This document shows positions 33,172 through 40,833 of a DNA stretch of 46,133 bases, piece after piece. The notes under the pieces are model-generated. The model did no database searches, was not told the DNA's origin, and saw only the letters and a program-made list of their open reading frames with translations. How positions within the stretch are numbered: the first letter of the stretch is position 1; the number at the start of each line of letters is the position of its first letter. The translations under genes were made by a program, and so were the position numbers. The DNA comes from Tabrizicola_A sp044377735. GTDB lineage: Bacteria; Pseudomonadota; Alphaproteobacteria; Rhodobacterales; Rhodobacteraceae. The stretch lies in NCBI GenBank assembly GCA_044377735.1, contig JBILYK010000017.1:1-46133 (forward strand), given 5' to 3'.

Positions 33172-33806
33172 TGTATTGGAATATGGACGCGGTGGAAGAG
33201 CCCATCGCCTATAAGCTGCTGGCTGCCACCATCATGCCGCGCCCCATCGCCTGGGTGGTGACCCAAGACCGCGAAGGCCGCGTCAATGCCGCCCCCTACA
33301 GCTTTTTCAACGCCATGGGGTCCGAGCCGCCCACCGTTGTTCTGGGCATCCAGTCCGACACCAGCCGTGGCTTCAAGGACACCGCCGACAACATCCATGC
33401 CACGGGCGAGTTTGTCATCAATCTTGTGACCGAAGCGATGGCCCCGGCGATGAACATCACCGCGCTGGATGCGCCCGCTGGCATGAATGAGCTTGAGATT
33501 GCAGGGCTAGACACCTTGCCCTCAACCCAGATTAAGCCGCCGCGCATCAAGGGCAGCCCCGTGGCCTTTGAATGTGTGCTGCTCTCCTCGGTTGTCACCG
33601 GTCCCTATCAGACCGTGGTGATCGGACGGGTGAAGGCCGTGCATATCGAAGACCGCTTTGTCCTGAACTCTGAGCGCGCCCATATCGACACGCCCGCTTT
33701 GCAGTTGGTCGGGCGCAGCTATGGCGCGACCTATGTGCGTGCCCAAGACACCTTCGAGATGCCCCGCCCCAATTGGGCAAGCTGGACTGGCAAAGGCAAG
33801 TCCTGA
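33171..33806 (+). CDS. Flavin reductase-family protein (split-barrel FMN-binding), 1
   Basis: A 211-residue flavin-reductase-domain protein: LLAATIMPRPIAWVVT, NAAPYSFFNAMGSEPPTVVLGI, GEFVINLV. This clade (DIM6/NTAB-like) supplies reduced flavin to a monooxygenase or acts as an oxidoreductase itself. Last gene of the first unit. A 206-bp regulatory gap follows, before the NicX unit whose acyl-CoA-dehydrogenase-like protein could be its oxygenase partner. Confidence 0.88.
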   Translation: MYWNMDAVEEPIAYKLLAATIMPRPIAWVVTQDREGRVNAAPYSFFNAMGSEPPTVVLGIQSDTSRGFKDTADNIHATGEFVINLVTEAMAPAMNITALDAPAGMNELEIAGLDTLPSTQIKPPRIKGSPVAFECVLLSSVVTGPYQTVVIGRVKAVHIEDRFVLNSERAHIDTPALQLVGRSYGATYVRAQDTFEMPRPNWASWTGKGKS

Positions 33807-33916
33807 CGCCAAGTCAGCGAAAACCTGCAGAATTTCATCCGGGTTTCACTGGAAACACCAGCCCCTGGTGTTTGGCGAACATCTGCGCCCACCCGCCGTT
33901 TCGGGGGCGGCCGAAG

Positions 33917-33928
33917 ATTTTCGAAAAT
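33917..33928. promoter_or_regulatory. ATTTTCGAAAAT palindrome (second GntR-type site)
   Basis: A perfect 12-bp palindrome identical to the core of 30019-30034. It ends 4 bp before a consensus -35 box (TTGACA, 33933-33938), so a bound protein would touch RNA polymerase. Confidence 0.6.
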
Positions 33929-33932
33929 TCTG

Positions 33933-33963
33933 TTGACAGAAAGCTGAGTCTTGGAATTACTAA
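33933..33963 (+). promoter_or_regulatory. Promoter of the NicX unit
   Basis: TTGACA at 33933-33938 and TACTAA at 33958-33963 are separated by 19 bp, longer than optimal; TTACTA at 18 bp is an alternative -10. It lies about 50 bp before the start codon of the NicX-like gene. Confidence 0.5.
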
Positions 33964-33975
33964 ACCGGTCAGTAA
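33957..33975. promoter_or_regulatory. TTACTAAACCGGTCAGTAA palindrome, candidate TetR operator
   Basis: Arms TTACT and AGTAA flank the central ACCGGT, a common shape for TetR-family operators. It overlaps the -10 box. A TetR regulator is encoded as the fourth gene of the same unit. Confidence 0.5.
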
Positions 33976-34012
33976 ATTTTTGAACGCGACCATCCAACGC
34001 AAAGGGCAGGGC

Positions 34013-35065
34013 ATGCTGCAAGAACGCATCGAAGGCAAATGGCTCGCCGCGTTCCGGCGCGTCTTTGCCCTGAATGGGATCGGCAAAGGTACCAAGCTCG
34101 CCATCATCCATGAAACGCAATCCCGCCCGGTTCTTGTCCAGCTGTGCGAATTGGCCGCCTATGACCTTGGCGCCGCGTTTTTCATGATCCAGATGCCGAC
34201 CCCGCCGCAAGCGGCCCCGGTTCCCGTCAAATCCACCGGCACCTCTTGGGCCATCCAAGGCAACCGCGCGGTGATCGAGGCGCTGAAGCTGCAAGATATC
34301 ATCGTCGATTGCACGGTTGAGGGCCTTATTCACGCCCCCGAGTGGCCCGAGATCGAAGCTGCCGGCCGCGCCCGCCTTTTGGTCATCACCAACGAACACC
34401 CCGAGATCCTTGAACGCACCGAACCGAAGGCCGAACATGGCCAGCGCGTGACGCAAGGGGTGCAGATGCTGCGCGAGGCCAAGCTGATGCGCGTGACATC
34501 CAAGGCTGGCACCGACCTGACCATCGACCTGACCGATGCCCCCTGCGGCGGCACCCCTGGCTTTGGCACCACCCCCGGTGCGGTCGCCCATTGGCCCGGT
34601 GGGCTGTGCCTGGCATTCCCCGGCAAGAACACCGTCAATGGTCGCATCGTGATGGACGTGGGCGATATGAACCTGACGTTCAAGACCTTTCTCACCAGCC
34701 GCATCGACTGCACGGTTGAGAATGATTTTGTCACCGCCATCAAAGGCGACGGCATCGATGCCCTGCATTTTCGCGAATACATGGAGGCTTGGGAGGATTG
34801 CAACGCCTATGGCATCTCGCATGTCGGTTGGGGCGTGAACCCGGCTGCGAAATGGGTCTCGGCCGCGATGTATGACAAGCGCGATATGCAGGCCGTCGAA
34901 TTCCGCGCCCTTCCCGGAAGCTTCCTGTGGTCCACCGGGGCCAACCAATATGCCGGGCGCTATACGTTGGGCCATTTCGACTTGCCGATGCGCAACTGTA
35001 CCATCACGCTCGACGGCCACACCGTCGTCAAGGAGGGCGTCCTGCAGGGCGACCTCGCCCTTTGA
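34013..35065 (+). CDS. nicX: 2,5-dihydroxypyridine 5,6-dioxygenase-like protein (NicX family)
   Basis: A 350-residue protein, the same length as Pseudomonas putida NicX. It shares NicX signatures: YGISHVGWGVNPAAKW (NicX: YGISHIGWGLQPRAQW) and HFDLPMRNCTITLD (NicX: HLDIPLRNCDIYLD). The iron ligands by analogy are H270, H321 and D323. NicX splits 2,5-dihydroxypyridine to N-formylmaleamate. The fold relates to M29 aminopeptidases, so aminopeptidase annotation is a likely mislabel. The substrate here may be a variant dihydroxypyridine. ATG 34013 chosen on family length; only a weak GGGC ribosome site precedes it, and in-frame codons upstream run through the promoter. Confidence 0.85.
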   Translation: MLQERIEGKWLAAFRRVFALNGIGKGTKLAIIHETQSRPVLVQLCELAAYDLGAAFFMIQMPTPPQAAPVPVKSTGTSWAIQGNRAVIEALKLQDIIVDCTVEGLIHAPEWPEIEAAGRARLLVITNEHPEILERTEPKAEHGQRVTQGVQMLREAKLMRVTSKAGTDLTIDLTDAPCGGTPGFGTTPGAVAHWPGGLCLAFPGKNTVNGRIVMDVGDMNLTFKTFLTSRIDCTVENDFVTAIKGDGIDALHFREYMEAWEDCNAYGISHVGWGVNPAAKWVSAAMYDKRDMQAVEFRALPGSFLWSTGANQYAGRYTLGHFDLPMRNCTITLDGHTVVKEGVLQGDLAL

Positions 35066-35079
35066 TCCCCGAGGCCCCC

Positions 35080-36387
35080 ATGAGCACCCCCGCCGATTAC
35101 TACGACCTCTCCCGCGTCCGCCCCGAAGTGATTGTGGCCTTGGACAAGATCAACGCCATGGGCCCGGCCTTTGCCGCGCGCGCCAAGGCGGTGGATGATG
35201 ATGCCTCTTTCCCGACGGAAAACTACAAGGATCTGGCCGACGCCGGTTTCTTGGGCCTGTCGATCCCGCAGGAATTCGGCGGCTGGGGCTTTTCCATGGG
35301 CGAATATGCCATGGTCGGGGCCGAGATTGCCAAATACTGCGGCGCCACCGCGCTGACTTTCAACATGCACAACTCGTCCATGGCCTGGTCGCGTTTCATG
35401 TATGACATGCCGAACCTCAGTGCCGAGGAAAAGGCCGCCTTCGCCCCCTTGCGCGAAAAGCAGTTCCGCCGGGCGATGAAAGAGCGCGCGATCTATTCGC
35501 AACCGATCTCCGAAGGGGGGCAAAACTGGACCTCAAAGCCCAACCAGACCCAATGCCGCAAGGTGGAGGGCGGCTGGAAGATCAACGGCTTCAAGAAATT
35601 CGCGAGCCTTGCGGGCTATTGCGACTATTACACCATCGTCTGCACCGAGGTGTTCGAAGGGATGGAGCCGCGCCACGAGGATACCGTCCTTTTCGTCGTC
35701 CACAAAGACACCCAAGGCCTGACGGTCAAGGGCGAGTGGGACCCCTTGGGGATGCGCGGCACCAACAGCCGCGATCTGATCTTGAAAGATGTCTTTGTCA
35801 CCGAAGATGATCTTCTGATGCCCAACGGCATTTTCGGCAAAACGCTGCCGAACTGGCCGCACATGATGGCCACGCTTTCGCCCACCTATATGGGTGTGGC
35901 GCAAGGGGCCTATGATTTCACGGTGGCCTATCTGCAGGGCAAAATCCCTGGCCAGCCGCCGATTGACCGGCGCATGTATGCGACCAAACGCGTCGCGGTG
36001 TCGAAGATGTATGCCCGCCTTGCCAATATGCGTGCGCTGTGGTGGCAGGCGTTTTCCGAAGCCAAGGGCATGCCCGGCAAACCCGAAGTGCTGCGCATGT
36101 ATGCCGCCCAATACAACGTCATGGAAGGCGTGCAGGAAATCGCCGCCATGGCCATCCGCACCTGCGGTGGTCAGTCCATGTTGAAATCGCTGCCCTTGGA
36201 ACGCATGTATCGCGACAGCCGCTGCGGGGCGCTGATGTTGCCCTATACCTCGGAAATCATGGAGGATTACATAGGGGTCCTCGCGCTTTACGAGATGGAC
36301 GAGCTTGACCACGCCCCCGGTGATGAGGGTGGGGCGCGCAACTCGCTTTGGCGCGGGGACTCGGGCGCCTTGCGGGCGCTGCGCTGA
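35080..36387 (+). CDS. Acyl-CoA dehydrogenase-fold flavoprotein (dehydrogenase or group D monooxygenase)
   Basis: A 435-residue acyl-CoA-dehydrogenase-superfamily protein: FLGLSIPQEFGGWG in the N-terminal helical domain, AIYSQPISEGG and GFKKFASLAGYCDYYTIV in the beta domain, and RTCGGQSMLKSLPLERMYRD with PYTSEIMEDYIG in the C-terminal domain. The family contains dehydrogenases and also flavin-dependent oxygenases that use reduced flavin from a partner. With flavin reductases on both sides and no CoA ligase, an aromatic hydroxylase role is my preferred inference. ATG 35080, GAGG ribosome site. Confidence 0.85.
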   Translation: MSTPADYYDLSRVRPEVIVALDKINAMGPAFAARAKAVDDDASFPTENYKDLADAGFLGLSIPQEFGGWGFSMGEYAMVGAEIAKYCGATALTFNMHNSSMAWSRFMYDMPNLSAEEKAAFAPLREKQFRRAMKERAIYSQPISEGGQNWTSKPNQTQCRKVEGGWKINGFKKFASLAGYCDYYTIVCTEVFEGMEPRHEDTVLFVVHKDTQGLTVKGEWDPLGMRGTNSRDLILKDVFVTEDDLLMPNGIFGKTLPNWPHMMATLSPTYMGVAQGAYDFTVAYLQGKIPGQPPIDRRMYATKRVAVSKMYARLANMRALWWQAFSEAKGMPGKPEVLRMYAAQYNVMEGVQEIAAMAIRTCGGQSMLKSLPLERMYRDSRCGALMLPYTSEIMEDYIGVLALYEMDELDHAPGDEGGARNSLWRGDSGALRALR

Positions 36388-37685
36388 TGGGACGCGAGAC
36401 GCTGCATGTCATGGCCACGGCCAGCGCATCGCCCGATGCGCTTTGGCCGACGGCGCGCGATTTTTGCGGCGCTTGGCATCCGTTCATTGCGACCATCACG
36501 GCCGAGCGCGGGCCGAAGGGCGCGCTGATCCGCCGCTTTACGGCCCATGGCGAGGACACCGTCTACCGCGAACAGCGCACCTATCTGTCGAACTCGGACC
36601 GCGTCATTGCCTATTCCCATCTTGAGGGCATCAAGGGTGCCAGCCGCTACAACGCGCGCCTGACGCTCTCGCCGCGTGACGGCGGCGGCACCGCGATCAG
36701 CTGGACCGCCGAGATCGAGGCCCCAGGCCCCCGCGCCTCGGACATCGCCAAGGGCACCCAACCGGTGTTCGAGGCTGGGATCGAGGCGCTGATCGCCCGC
36801 GCCGGGCAGGGGGCTGAGGCCGCCCCCGCATCCGCCGCCCTTGCCTTGACCCAGACCATCCTGCCCGGCACCCCACGCCTTGGCCTGACCCATACCGCGC
36901 GAAAGGGCGACACGCTCGCCCTCTTTCTGCACGGCATTGGCGGTGCGCGCCAAAACTGGGCGCGGCAATTGGCCCAAGCGGGCCATCTGATGACGGCCTG
37001 CGCCTTGGATCTGCGCGGCTATGGCGACAGCTCGCTGGGGTTCGAGCAATCTACCGTCGAGGATTACTGCGACGATATTCTGCGTGTCATGGCGCATTTT
37101 GGTGCCAAGCGGTTGGTGTTGGTGGGTCTGTCCTACGGCTCATGGATTGCGACCTCTTTCGCCATGCGCCACCCTGAAAAGCTGGCCGGGCTGGTGCTGT
37201 CCGGCGGCTGCACCGGCATGTCCGAAGCCGGGCCGGAAGAGCGCGAAGCCTTCCGCGTTTCGCGCGAAGTTCCTTTGAACGCGGGCCAAGTCCCCGCCGA
37301 CTTTGCCCCCGCGGTTGTCAAGGTGATCGCTGGCCCGCATGCGCCCGAACCCATCCGGGCCGAGCTTCTCGCCTCGATGTCCGCTATTCCGGCGGCCACC
37401 TACCGCGACGCGCTGGTCTGCTTCACCTCGCCGCGCGAGCGGTTTGACTTCGCCCGGCTCACGATGCCCACGCTTTTGATGACCGGCGAGCATGACCGTC
37501 TTGCGCCCCCATCCGAGATCCGCGCCGTGGCAGGCCGAATTCTGGATGCCGCCCCGCAGATGCAGAACGCCCGTCCTGATGTGCAATATGAAACCATCCC
37601 CGGCGTCGGCCATGTCTGCAATGTCGAAGGGGCAGACGCCTATACCGCCGCCCTTATTCCCTTTCTGGCGCGTCTCATTCCATGA
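36387..37685 (+). CDS. SRPBCC-alpha/beta-hydrolase fusion protein
   Basis: A 432-residue two-domain protein. Residues 1 to about 138 form an SRPBCC/polyketide-cyclase-like ligand-binding domain (ARDFCGAWHPFIATI, VYREQRTYLSNSDRVIAYSHLEG). Residues 165-432 form an alpha/beta hydrolase with oxyanion LHGIGG, nucleophile S249 (VGLSYGSW), D370 (TGEHDRL) and H409 (GVGHVCN). NicD, the N-formylmaleamate deformylase following NicX, is also an alpha/beta hydrolase, so the same step is likely. Starts at TGATG overlapping the previous gene; a frame extension to 36348 is unnecessary. Confidence 0.87.
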   Translation: MGRETLHVMATASASPDALWPTARDFCGAWHPFIATITAERGPKGALIRRFTAHGEDTVYREQRTYLSNSDRVIAYSHLEGIKGASRYNARLTLSPRDGGGTAISWTAEIEAPGPRASDIAKGTQPVFEAGIEALIARAGQGAEAAPASAALALTQTILPGTPRLGLTHTARKGDTLALFLHGIGGARQNWARQLAQAGHLMTACALDLRGYGDSSLGFEQSTVEDYCDDILRVMAHFGAKRLVLVGLSYGSWIATSFAMRHPEKLAGLVLSGGCTGMSEAGPEEREAFRVSREVPLNAGQVPADFAPAVVKVIAGPHAPEPIRAELLASMSAIPAATYRDALVCFTSPRERFDFARLTMPTLLMTGEHDRLAPPSEIRAVAGRILDAAPQMQNARPDVQYETIPGVGHVCNVEGADAYTAALIPFLARLIP

Positions 37686-38368
37686 CCGCCCTGCCGCCGC
37701 GCGCCCGCAACAAACAACTGAAGGAGCGCCGAATTCTTGATTCTGCGCTGAAGGTTTTTGCCGATCAGGGGTATTCCGGAACCTCGATGGATGCGATCGC
37801 GGCCCTTGCAGGGGTGTCAAAGCCGACGCTTTATCAATACTTTGGCTCAAAGGAACAGCTCTTTGCCGCCATCATGGTTGAACAGCGCGACACCATGTTG
37901 GGTGCCTTTGAAGAACCTGACGGCCTTGGTCTGGTGCCTGAGCTTTGGGCCTTTTCCTGGCACTATGCCGATACTGTCCTGCGCCCCGATTTCCTGTCAC
38001 TTGCCCGTCTTACCATCGGCGAGGCGCAGCGCTTTCCTGAAATCGGCCGCGCCTATCAATCCGCAGGGCCCGAACGCGTTTTGCGTGGCATGATGGACTA
38101 CCTATCGGCCAAACGCGCGGAAGGGCGGCTGGCCTTTGACGACGCCGAACTGGTGGCTGAGGACCTTTGGGGCCTGATCTTGTCAGCCCCGCGCAACCGT
38201 GCGCTTCATGATGCATCCATCCTGCCCAGCCGCGCGGATCTTTACCGCTTTATCACCAATGGCCTTCGGGTGTTTCTGAAAGCCTATTCCACCGATCCCG
38301 GCCAAGATCTGGCCCAACTTCAGGCCCTTGCCGCCGAGGGCACAACACCACGGGGACGCCATGACTGA
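37682..38368 (+). CDS. TetR/AcrR-family transcriptional regulator
   Basis: A 228-residue regulator with an N-terminal helix-turn-helix (RILDSALKVFADQGYSGTSMDAIAALAGVSKPTLYQYFGSKEQLFAAIM, residues about 17-65) and an all-helical ligand domain. It overlaps the hydrolase by four bases (ATGA), so it is made with the catabolic enzymes and probably autoregulates. The palindrome at 33957-33975 is the likely binding site. Confidence 0.92.
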   Translation: MTALPPRARNKQLKERRILDSALKVFADQGYSGTSMDAIAALAGVSKPTLYQYFGSKEQLFAAIMVEQRDTMLGAFEEPDGLGLVPELWAFSWHYADTVLRPDFLSLARLTIGEAQRFPEIGRAYQSAGPERVLRGMMDYLSAKRAEGRLAFDDAELVAEDLWGLILSAPRNRALHDASILPSRADLYRFITNGLRVFLKAYSTDPGQDLAQLQALAAEGTTPRGRHD

Positions 38369-39740
38369 CACTGCGCCTGACTCTGGACCTGATATCGCCC
38401 ACCTGAACGCCTATATGGACGACGCCACCAGCCGCTTTGCCACCGTGGCGCTGGCGGATACCAACGGGCTGTTGCGCGGGCAGATGGTGTCGGTCTCCAG
38501 CCTGAAGGGCATCTTGAAGAACGGCATGGGCATGGCGCCTGCGCAACTGGCGCTGGACCCAACCGATGAGATGCTGGAAATGCCCGGCGTCACCGATGGC
38601 ACCGGTGATTTTCACGATGATCCCTTGATCGTTGATCCCGCAACTGCGCGGCGCATCCCTTGGGCGAAGCCCGGCCATGACCTTCTGGTCTTGACCAACT
38701 ACACCGGCGACACCGCCCAGATCTGCCCCCGTTCGATCCTGAAATCGGTGCTGAATCGGGCCGCCGCCCATGGCTTGCACCCGAAATACGGGATGGAGCT
38801 GGAGTATACATTGTTCGATGAAACCCCGGAATCGGCGCGCGATAAGGGCTATCGGAACCTGAAAACCGCCACGATGCATGCCAGCCACGATCTGATTCTG
38901 TACCAGACCGTGCAAACCGAGTGGTATGAAGCGGTCTCGGCCATGTGCGAACCGCTACGGATCGACCTTGCCAAGATGCACGAAGAAATCGGCGGTGGGT
39001 TTCTTGAGGCCTGCATCGGCGCGGGGCAGGGGTTGGAGCCTGCCGATCAACTTGTGCTTTTGAAGAACTTCATCCGCGCTTTGGCGTTGCGGCAGGGCCG
39101 GTCGGTCACCTTTATGCCGCGCTGGACAGAAACGGCGGACAGCCAGTCCATTCATCTGCATATCTCGATGAAGGATGCGGGTGGCAAGACGCTGTTTCAT
39201 GACCCGAAGGCCGAACAGGGCATCAGTCAGACCTTCCGTCATTTCTTGGGGGGGCTGCAGAAATACATCGGCGATCTCAGCCTTGTGTTCTTGCCCACCG
39301 TCAACAGCTACCGCCGCTTTGCGCCCGGCACCTTTGCGCCGCCCGGCCTGACCTGGGGCTATGAAAACCGCACGACCTGCTTTCGTGTGGTGGGCCATGA
39401 CGCAGGCTCGCTTCGGGTGGAAAACCGTCTGCCGGGGGCCGATACCAACCCTTATCTCACCGCCGCCGCCACGATTGCCGCCGGCGTTGCAGGCATTGTC
39501 GAAAAGATCGAACCGCAGGCGGAGGTCAAGGGTAACGGCCACGCCAACCCGCAGGAAGGGGCCGATTACGCCCGCTCGATGCCCGAGGCGATTGCCCGGC
39601 TGCGTGGTTCGGACTTTGCCCGCGACTGGTTGGGGGATCGCTTTGTCGACACCTTCTCGGCCACTCGCCAAAGCCAGCACGACCAGTTTGCCAAAAAGGT
39701 GCCTGACGTTGAACTGCAGCGCTTCTTCGATCTGGGCTAG
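38361..39740 (+). CDS. Glutamine synthetase-like gamma-glutamyl ligase (copy 3)
   Basis: A 459-residue glutamine-synthetase-fold ligase: YGMELEYTLFDE, GGGFLEACIGAGQGLEPAD in place of the usual GQIELNL-type motif, SIHLHISMKD, WGYENRTTCFRV and RVENRLPGADTNPYL. Related proteins glutamylate methylamine, isopropylamine or aniline. It overlaps tetR by 8 bases and precedes a flavin reductase, so it belongs to the NicX unit. Inference: it adds glutamate to an amine substrate or traps a released amine. It is clearly different from the two PuuA-like copies at 2.8-6.4 kb. Confidence 0.82.
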   Translation: MTDTAPDSGPDIAHLNAYMDDATSRFATVALADTNGLLRGQMVSVSSLKGILKNGMGMAPAQLALDPTDEMLEMPGVTDGTGDFHDDPLIVDPATARRIPWAKPGHDLLVLTNYTGDTAQICPRSILKSVLNRAAAHGLHPKYGMELEYTLFDETPESARDKGYRNLKTATMHASHDLILYQTVQTEWYEAVSAMCEPLRIDLAKMHEEIGGGFLEACIGAGQGLEPADQLVLLKNFIRALALRQGRSVTFMPRWTETADSQSIHLHISMKDAGGKTLFHDPKAEQGISQTFRHFLGGLQKYIGDLSLVFLPTVNSYRRFAPGTFAPPGLTWGYENRTTCFRVVGHDAGSLRVENRLPGADTNPYLTAAATIAAGVAGIVEKIEPQAEVKGNGHANPQEGADYARSMPEAIARLRGSDFARDWLGDRFVDTFSATRQSQHDQFAKKVPDVELQRFFDLG

Positions 39741-39744
39741 GGGC

Positions 39745-40248
39745 ATGGACCTGCGCCAGTCTTTCGTCGAAGGCATGGCCCGCGCGGCCACTTTCGTGTC
39801 GGTCATCACCACCGACGGGCCGGGGGGGCGGCAGGGCGTCACGGTGTCCTCCATGACCTCGGTCTCGGCGGATGGTGAGGCACCCTCGCTTTTGGTCTGC
39901 ATCCACCAAAAAAGTCCGGCCGCCGATGCCATCCTGAAGAATGGGGCCTTTTGCGCCAATCTTCTCAATGCAAGCCAACAGGCCCAATCCAATATCTTTG
40001 CGGGCCGCGACACCTCTGATCTGGCGCGGTTTGATCGGGTGGATTGGCAGGCAGGGCAGGGCGGCCAGCCGATGCTGGTGGGTGCTGCGGCAAGCTTTGA
40101 ATGCACCCTCAAGACCACGCTTTTGTGGGAAACCCACCATGTGCTGATCGGGCAAGTCAGCGCTGTGCATTTGTCAGATAACCCGGACGCGCTGCTTTAT
40201 GGCCAGCGCAGCTATCGCCGGGCGGTCGGCATGACGGACCCCGTTTAA
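39745..40248 (+). CDS. Flavin reductase-family protein (HpaC-like), 2
   Basis: A 167-residue NAD(P)H:flavin reductase: FVEGMARAATFVSVITTDGPGG, GVTVSSMTSVSADGEAPSLLVCI, NGAFCANLLNASQQ and FECTLKTTLLWETHHVLIG. This short HpaC/NtaB type normally feeds FMNH2 or FADH2 to a two-component monooxygenase, here plausibly the acyl-CoA-dehydrogenase-fold protein. Four bases after the ligase stop; last gene of the unit. No T-run terminator is visible in the next 170 bp. Confidence 0.88.
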   Translation: MDLRQSFVEGMARAATFVSVITTDGPGGRQGVTVSSMTSVSADGEAPSLLVCIHQKSPAADAILKNGAFCANLLNASQQAQSNIFAGRDTSDLARFDRVDWQAGQGGQPMLVGAAASFECTLKTTLLWETHHVLIGQVSAVHLSDNPDALLYGQRSYRRAVGMTDPV

Positions 40249-40420
40249 GTTCCCTACTAAACACCGGCCCAATGCCCAACGACCACGGAACGCCTGACAC
40301 GGCCGAGGAGAATTTTCGCAATTTACAAATCATACTATTTTGGTAAGGTAATTACGTAAGCCAGCCCTTCAGGCCAGCCATTCGACCTTAACCCATCTCT
40401 ATTTTCTGAAGGGCAATCCC

Positions 40421-40594
40421 ATGACCGCACATCTTTCGGCAAACGCGTTCCAATCCTCGCACCTGCCGCCCGCGCTGCCGCAGCACGACGCCACCGAGTT
40501 GACCAAGGGCGGCTCGCTGGCGCAGATCACGCTGAACGGCCAAGTCTACGCGTTGCGAATCACACGTCAGGGTAAGCTGATCCTCACCAAGTAA
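40421..40594 (+). CDS. hemP: Hemin uptake protein HemP
   Basis: A 57-residue small protein, MTAHLSANAFQSSHLPPALP at the N-terminus and the HemP core ELTKGGSLAQITLNGQVYALRITRQGKLILTK at the C-terminus. HemP proteins are iron-responsive and, in some bacteria, activate heme-uptake receptor expression. Ribosome site GAAGGGC precedes ATG. No heme transporter is in the window, so it is an orphan here. The AT-rich 40311-40360 upstream, including GAATTTTCGCAATTT, is a candidate iron-regulator site. Confidence 0.9.
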   Translation: MTAHLSANAFQSSHLPPALPQHDATELTKGGSLAQITLNGQVYALRITRQGKLILTK

Positions 40595-40666
40595 CCCTGT
40601 GCGTGTGCAAAAACGCCAAGCATGGACCGCTTGCCGGGATATGATCGGGATTTTGGCGACATCCTG

Positions 40667-40697
40667 TTGACAGCGACGCCACGTAAGTGCCTATTCT
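40667..40697 (+). promoter_or_regulatory. Possible promoter of the Pot-type operon
   Basis: TTGACA (40667-40672) and TATTCT (40692-40697) with 19-bp spacing lie 137 bp before the binding-protein start. The spacing is long, so this is tentative. The rest of 40595-40833 shows no gene. Confidence 0.3.
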
Positions 40698-40833
40698 GGC
40701 GCTATCATCGGGCTTTGGCTGGCACTGTCACAAACTTGTCAGGCAAAGCCTTTATGTCGTGTAAAATGACGGGTGCGGCATGGCCGTTCTCGCAGAACCT
40801 TCCGGATGACCGGAACAACCCAGGGAGACCTAC

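Noticed and set aside
33773..34012. 80-residue N-terminal extension of the NicX-like protein
   Set aside because: The extension would translate through the preceding stop region, both operators and the promoter; the family length of 350 residues fits the ATG at 34013.
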